19,397 nucleotides of DNA from Bacteroidetes bacterium UBA7692 (GTDB taxonomy: Bacteria > Bacteroidota > Bacteroidia > Chitinophagales > LD1). The notes beneath the pieces are model-generated. The model did no database searches and had not been told where the DNA came from. It saw nothing but the letters and a program-made list of their open reading frames with translations. The position numbers were made by a program, and so were the translations under genes. Positions 15,073 through 19,397 of the stretch are shown here, piece after piece. Positions within the stretch are counted from its first letter, which is position 1. The number at the start of each line of letters is the position of its first letter. The stretch covers positions 7,001 to 26,397 of the forward strand of contig DLGO01000021.1 of the NCBI GenBank assembly GCA_002482725.1, read 5' to 3'.

Positions 15073-17100
15073 ATGCAATTTCTATCTCCCGGTTTTTTGT
15101 GGGCACTAGCTGCGCTATCTATACCGGTCATTATACATTTGTTCAGTTTCAGGCGGTACAAGACCATCTACTTCAGCAATGTGCGTTTCTTGAAGCAGGT
15201 GAAGGAAGAAACCGCTTCGCGCAACAACATAAAGCACTGGCTGGTGCTGGCTTCGCGCTTGCTGGCGTTGCTGTTCCTGATATTTGCTTTTGCGCAGCCA
15301 TTTATACCAAAGAAGAATACCAGCGTGCTGGCAGGCAAAAAATACGTGAGCGTATTTGTAGATAATTCGTACTCCATGAATACGGTGTCGGATGGTCTGT
15401 CGCTTTTTGAGAAAGCAAGGCAGGCAGCCAAGGAGATAGTGAAAAACTATGGAGAAACGGACAGGTTTCAGCTATTGACGAATGAGTTTAGCGGCAAGCA
15501 GCAAAGGCTACTGAGCAAAGAGGAGTTCCTGGCGCAGCTGGATGCTGTGGAGATAAGCCCCGCATCGCGCGCGCTGGAGGATATAGCCAAGCGGCAGGCC
15601 GATGTGCTATCGACCGAAAATGGTGCCAACAGGGTGGCCTATATCATCAGCGATTTCCAGGAGGGCATGAAGGGCTTTGCACCGGATACTACCACACGGT
15701 ACAACCTGATAGCGCTGAAAGCAGATGAGCAGAAGAACCTGTATATTGATACCTGCTTTTTTATAGAGCCGATACAGCTGCTGAACCAACCCAACAATTT
15801 ACTTGTAAGGATAAAGAACAGCAGCACAGAGCCGATAGAAAATGCGCGCCTGTCGCTGAAGCTGAATGGCAGCTCCAAGGCTATTTCGGAGTTTAGCATA
15901 GAGGCCAATTCATTTGCTTACGATACCATCGCATTTACCAATAGCAATGCAGGCTGGAACAGGGCTGAGCTTAGCATTACGGATTTCCCCATCACATTTG
16001 ACGATAACTACAACCTGAGCTTCTATGTGCGCGATAAAGTAAATGTGCTGAGCGTGAGCGGTGATGCCACCAACAGGTATGTAGATGCGGTGTTTGCAGG
16101 CAATGATAAGTTCCTGTACCAAAAGGTGCAGGGCAATTCGTTTAACGCAGATGCGCTGCAGGATAAGCAGTTTGTAGTACTGGCCAACCTGAATGATGTG
16201 TCATCGGGCATGGCCTCTTCCATCACAAACTTTGTGGCAGACGGTGGGGCATTGCTGATATTCCCGGGATTGCAGGCTGATGAAGTGAATTATAATAAGC
16301 TGTTGTCCAATTTGGGAGCGGCTTCATTTTCTACCCTGGTAGAGCAGCCGCAGGAGGTGAAGGCGATAAATGTACAACAGCAGTTGCTGAAGGATGTGTT
16401 TGACCAGATACCCGACAACCTGAAGCTGCCAACGGTGCAGAAATACTACCAGGTGGCAGGCACTGTGGCCAACAGGGAAGATATACTGAACCTGGCAAAC
16501 GGAACGCCGCTACTGGCACGCTATGCGCATGGCAGGGGCGTGGTGTATGTATGTGCCACGGCTGCCGATGAAAAGGCAACTGACCTGGTGGGCAATGCTT
16601 TGTTTGCGCCTATGCTGTTTAAAATGGCGGTGTCTAAAACAGGCGCGAATGCTGCCTCTTATGTGCTGGGTGAGCGCACTGCTGTGGCAGTGCCCAACAT
16701 AAAGCTGAGCAAAGAGTCGGTTTATAAGATCAAAGGGCAGAATATAGAGTTTATACCGCAGCAGTATGTGGCGGGCAGCACCACCATGCTGGGGCTGGGC
16801 GAGCAGGTAAAGCAGAGCGGCTTCTACGATATAGTGCCTGAGAAAGGAGATACGGTGCTGGCAGTAGCCGCGCTGAACCAAAGCAGGAAAGAGAGCGACC
16901 TTACCTTTATGGATAAAGAAGGATTGGAGAAACAGTACGCAGCATTTGACAATGTGAAGGTAGTGGCTACAGATGGCGCTACGGTAAGCGCTACCATTAA
17001 GGAACTGGACAGGGGCACGCCGCTGTGGAGGTATTGCATTATACTGGCGTTGCTGTTCCTGGGGGCTGAGGTATTGCTGTTGCGTTTTCTGCGTACATAA
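15073..17100 (+). CDS. BatA-type membrane protein with VWA and GATase-like domains
   Basis: 675 residues. The N-terminus MQFLSPGFLWALAALSIPVIIHLFSFRR is the BatA/aerotolerance N-terminal module (PF07584-like), with a second membrane segment at about 56-75. A von Willebrand A-like domain follows, with the metal-site motif DNSYS at 97-101 and a further Asp in IISDFQEG at about 194. The middle (about 320-480) resembles a class I glutamine-amidotransferase-like fold, with VADGGALLIFPG. A last membrane helix (about 655-672) closes the protein. Such proteins are widespread in Bacteroidota, but their role is unproven. The usual MoxR/BatB/C/D partners are not beside it. The rsgA gene follows after 31 nt. 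Confidence 0.88.
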   Translation: MQFLSPGFLWALAALSIPVIIHLFSFRRYKTIYFSNVRFLKQVKEETASRNNIKHWLVLASRLLALLFLIFAFAQPFIPKKNTSVLAGKKYVSVFVDNSYSMNTVSDGLSLFEKARQAAKEIVKNYGETDRFQLLTNEFSGKQQRLLSKEEFLAQLDAVEISPASRALEDIAKRQADVLSTENGANRVAYIISDFQEGMKGFAPDTTTRYNLIALKADEQKNLYIDTCFFIEPIQLLNQPNNLLVRIKNSSTEPIENARLSLKLNGSSKAISEFSIEANSFAYDTIAFTNSNAGWNRAELSITDFPITFDDNYNLSFYVRDKVNVLSVSGDATNRYVDAVFAGNDKFLYQKVQGNSFNADALQDKQFVVLANLNDVSSGMASSITNFVADGGALLIFPGLQADEVNYNKLLSNLGAASFSTLVEQPQEVKAINVQQQLLKDVFDQIPDNLKLPTVQKYYQVAGTVANREDILNLANGTPLLARYAHGRGVVYVCATAADEKATDLVGNALFAPMLFKMAVSKTGANAASYVLGERTAVAVPNIKLSKESVYKIKGQNIEFIPQQYVAGSTTMLGLGEQVKQSGFYDIVPEKGDTVLAVAALNQSRKESDLTFMDKEGLEKQYAAFDNVKVVATDGATVSATIKELDRGTPLWRYCIILALLFLGAEVLLLRFLRT

Positions 17101-17131
17101 ATTTTACAATGAGGGAAAAGCGGAACGATAT

Positions 17132-18064
17132 ATGAATGGTGTAGTAATAAAAAGTACGGGTAGCTGGTACGATGTGCGGGTAGGCGATGGCAGTGTGATA
17201 GCGTGTCGGCTGAAGGGGATATTCCGCCTGGAGGAGTCGAAGGATACGAACCCCGTGGCCGTAGGCGACAGGGTACAGATAGAGAATGATGATATAGAGG
17301 GCGCATGGGTAATAGAAAAGATAGAGGACAGGCAGAACTACATAGTGCGCACATCGCCCAAGCACAAAGGGGCGAGGCAGGTGATAGCCTCTAACATAGA
17401 CCAGGCAGTGCTGATATGCACGCTTGCCATGCCGCGTACGTCGATGGGCTTTATAGACAGATTCCTGATAACAGCGGAGGCATACCATATACCTACCACA
17501 CTGGTATTTAATAAGAAAGACTTGCTGGGTGGCAAGGAACTGGTGAAGCAACAGGGCGTAATGGATCTGTACAAGGGCATAGGCTACGATGTGTACACCA
17601 TATCTGCCCAGGAGGCAGATGATATTGCCAGCCTGAAGGCACTGCTGCAAAACAAGACGAGCCTGCTGGCCGGGCACTCTGGCGTGGGCAAGTCTACACT
17701 GGCTAATGCGCTGCAGCCGGGCTTACAATTGAGGACATCGGAGGTGTCACGCCTAACGGGCAAGGGCATGCACACGACTACCTTTGCCGAAATGTACCAG
17801 CTGAACTTTGGCGGCAATATAATAGACACGCCGGGTGTGCGGGAGTTTGGCATATCGGGCTTTGCCCCGGAAGAGATAGGGCAGTATTTTGTAGAGATAC
17901 GCGAAGTGATGCCACAGTGCCGCTTTACCAATTGCCTGCATGAAAATGAGCCGGACTGCGCTGTGCAACATGCCGTGGTAGAGGGCAGGATAAGCGAGCA
18001 AAGGTTTACCAGCTATTTGGGGATAATGGCAGATGTAAGGAGTAGTTTTAAGAGGTGGGAGTAG
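17132..18064 (+). CDS. rsgA: Ribosome small-subunit-dependent GTPase RsgA (YjeQ)
   Basis: 310 residues, normal length. An N-terminal OB-fold (1-70) is followed by a circularly permuted GTPase with motif order G4 NKKD (127-130), G5 SA (158-159), G1 GHSGVGKST (181-189), G2 region KGMHTTT (211-217) and G3 DTPG (232-235). The C-terminal zinc site is C263-x4-C268-x-H270-x5-C276. It acts late in 30S subunit maturation, checking the decoding centre and releasing other factors on GTP hydrolysis. It lies 31 nt after the BatA-like gene on the same strand and is probably cotranscribed. All key residues are present. Confidence 0.97.
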   Translation: MNGVVIKSTGSWYDVRVGDGSVIACRLKGIFRLEESKDTNPVAVGDRVQIENDDIEGAWVIEKIEDRQNYIVRTSPKHKGARQVIASNIDQAVLICTLAMPRTSMGFIDRFLITAEAYHIPTTLVFNKKDLLGGKELVKQQGVMDLYKGIGYDVYTISAQEADDIASLKALLQNKTSLLAGHSGVGKSTLANALQPGLQLRTSEVSRLTGKGMHTTTFAEMYQLNFGGNIIDTPGVREFGISGFAPEEIGQYFVEIREVMPQCRFTNCLHENEPDCAVQHAVVEGRISEQRFTSYLGIMADVRSSFKRWE

Positions 18065-18082
18065 GGGTAGAGCCAGGTTCAG

Positions 18083-18105
18083 AGAACTCCTTGGTCTGGA
18101 GTTCT
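18083..18105. repeat. Hairpin downstream of rsgA
   Basis: A perfect 8-bp stem AGAACTCC/GGAGTTCT with a 7-nt loop, flanked by an outer GTTCAG/CTGAAC pair (18077-18082, 18117-18122). It has no T-tract, so it may stabilise the 3' end or be a weak terminator. Confidence 0.45.
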
Positions 18106-18222
18106 ACATGCTTTGGCTGAACATGTCAAATTGCATGGGGTTGTTATGAACCAAAAAGGTGGAAACCGGAATAACTATGTTATAAGATCCCTTCTGAGAA
18201 CTTAGTAATCGACAGACGTAAT

Positions 18223-18945
18223 ATGACTTTGACAACCTTGAATAAACTAATGACAGTAATCTTCTTACTGGCTTTTGTCCATACAACTTACGGGCAGACA
18301 ATTGATAATTACAAACTCTCTTTGAGTGGGATATACCTGCCTGGCGGTGGCGGCAGGAGTGAAATTTACTCTAAATCGAACGGCAAACTTGACCATAAAG
18401 CAAGTGAAATCCAGCATGGTAGAAGACCTAACAAATGGAAACAAAAGAGGCGAACAATAAAGAACGACTTGCAAATTGAGGCCACCATCAATAAACTTGA
18501 TAGTTTATTTCGTTCGACAGAGTTCAAATTTGCCATCAACAGGTCAATCATCGACAGTATCAAAGCACGCAACGATCGAAATGAGTTTTATAAGATTCCT
18601 TCAGCGGAAATTGAACAGTTCTTTTCTAAGGGCGACACAGTAATGCTTAATTTAAAAGATATTAAGCAGGCAGAATTCGAAGGATTCGTGATTGACGGCT
18701 ACCCTTATACTTTTGACTTGATAATCATGCGACCAAACCAAGACAGTATAACATATAAGTTTCATGGAAATTTCTATGATGGGGTGGAGACAAGTAATAT
18801 CAAAAATTGGCTGCCGGTTTATCTGACTTATAGAGAAAAACGGTTTTTAGAAACAATGCCGATGGGAAAATATTTTACTGACGAAAATTTGAAAGATGTA
18901 TTAATTCGTTTTATCCGATGGACAAGTGTAACTAAACACAATTAG
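18223..18945 (+). CDS. AT-rich secreted protein of unknown function
   Basis: 240 residues from the ATG at 18223; a start at 18250 is also possible, since both keep the signal peptide (MTVIFLLAFVHTTYGQ). After cleavage near Gln25 there is a Gly-rich patch GGGGRSEIYSKS, a Lys/Arg-rich stretch (about 58-80: HGRRPNKWKQKRR) and an alpha/beta-looking body with no motif I recognise. It ends without a T9SS sorting domain, so it is probably periplasmic. Its base composition is lower in G+C than rsgA: the 60-nt line at 18241 has 21 G+C against 36 for the line at 17221. This suggests a different origin or weaker selection. It is a single gene with no related neighbour. Confidence 0.75.
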   Translation: MTLTTLNKLMTVIFLLAFVHTTYGQTIDNYKLSLSGIYLPGGGGRSEIYSKSNGKLDHKASEIQHGRRPNKWKQKRRTIKNDLQIEATINKLDSLFRSTEFKFAINRSIIDSIKARNDRNEFYKIPSAEIEQFFSKGDTVMLNLKDIKQAEFEGFVIDGYPYTFDLIIMRPNQDSITYKFHGNFYDGVETSNIKNWLPVYLTYREKRFLETMPMGKYFTDENLKDVLIRFIRWTSVTKHN

Positions 18946-19397
18946 TTTACAACGTTGTATTCGAAAAAGAGTAGGCGAATTGGTAATGTATACATTTCAT
19001 TTTTTAGGCAAGTGGTAAAAATCTTTACCACCGATGCATCGTAAAAAAAATAACCTTAACGATTTTTAAATACCCACCATACGACTTGTAAATCAGCGGG
19101 TTAACTTGCTTTGGAAATTTTGCCGCTTTTTTTGCTAGAGTCGGATAGCGATTGGTATTTAGCTTAGCGCGGGCTCTAGCCCGGACCGTTCTTTTTTTGT
19201 CTGAACCGATCACTGATTACTCAGATTACACGGAAATTCACGGATTTTTTATAACCGGGAGTTTTGTTTCATTTCCGGTTTATGCGGACACAAACCGGGG
19301 AGAATGCAGGGTAGTGCTCTGGAATAAAATACCGACAGAATTAACGCAATTGGGTAACGCAGATTTTAACAGATTGAAAAAGGCTGAAAAAACGCGA
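18946..19397. other. Intergenic region without a supported gene
   Basis: It holds a perfect 8-bp hairpin GTGGTAAA/TTTACCAC (19012-19019, 19024-19031) followed at once by the 10-bp palindrome CGATGCATCG (19032-19041). A GC-rich hairpin CGGGCT/AGCCCG lies at 19170-19183. The region then becomes low-complexity, with GATTAC- and AACGCAGATT-like words (19210-19397) of the kind often seen in Bacteroidota dispersed repeats. A 62-codon minus-strand frame (19025-19213) has no protein-like features. Confidence 0.5.

Overview
This window looks like chromosomal sequence from a member of the Bacteroidota, most likely a Chitinophagales/Chitinophagaceae-type organism. The evidence is three exported proteins with type IX secretion (T9SS) sorting domains of both the CHU_C/gliding (type B-like) and type A kinds, signal peptides ending in AQ, lipoproteins, a BatA-type membrane protein, and promoter candidates of the TTG-N19-TAnnTTTG type. 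No phage, plasmid, CRISPR or intact transposase genes are seen.

Layout. Positions 3-2556 (+) hold the end of a large PKD/Ig-repeat surface protein, followed 4 nt later by a secreted LpqC/PHB-depolymerase-like esterase. Positions 2620-5537 (-) hold a ureidoglycolate-lyase-like cupin protein and, upstream of it, a Delta-60-repeat/FN3 T9SS protein. Positions 5705-6622 (+) hold a small lipoprotein and an RDD membrane protein, which converge on a single seven-bladed Reg_prop propeller (6633-7736, -). A PhnB-like VOC protein (7900-8334, -) follows. Positions 8335-8737 carry no gene but are rich in repeats, ending against the 3' end of tRNA-Ser(UGA) (8738-8828, -). A YbgC-like thioesterase and a YihY membrane protein, joined by an ATGA overlap, lie at 8979-10342 (-).

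The second half is mostly housekeeping: grpE-dnaJ (10567-12401, +) with an intrinsic terminator; an NfeD-like protein with a flotillin (12492-14567, +) and a second terminator; a 500-nt gap containing a long imperfect inverted repeat; a BatA/VWA/GATase-like membrane protein followed by rsgA (15073-18064, +); and an AT-rich, unrecognised secreted protein (18223-18945, +). The last 450 nt hold only short palindromes and low-complexity sequence.

The strongest unexplained signals are two non-coding palindromic elements. The first (8610-8739) is a nested cloverleaf-like inverted repeat whose outer arm runs into the CCA of tRNA-Ser, beside a diverged half copy and an 18-bp duplicate of the tRNA 3' end. 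The second (14711-14931) is a hairpin with arms of about 40 nt that is also open in one reading frame. They look like dispersed REP/MITE-like elements or structured RNAs; a genome-wide copy search would decide. I found no convincing new multi-gene system.
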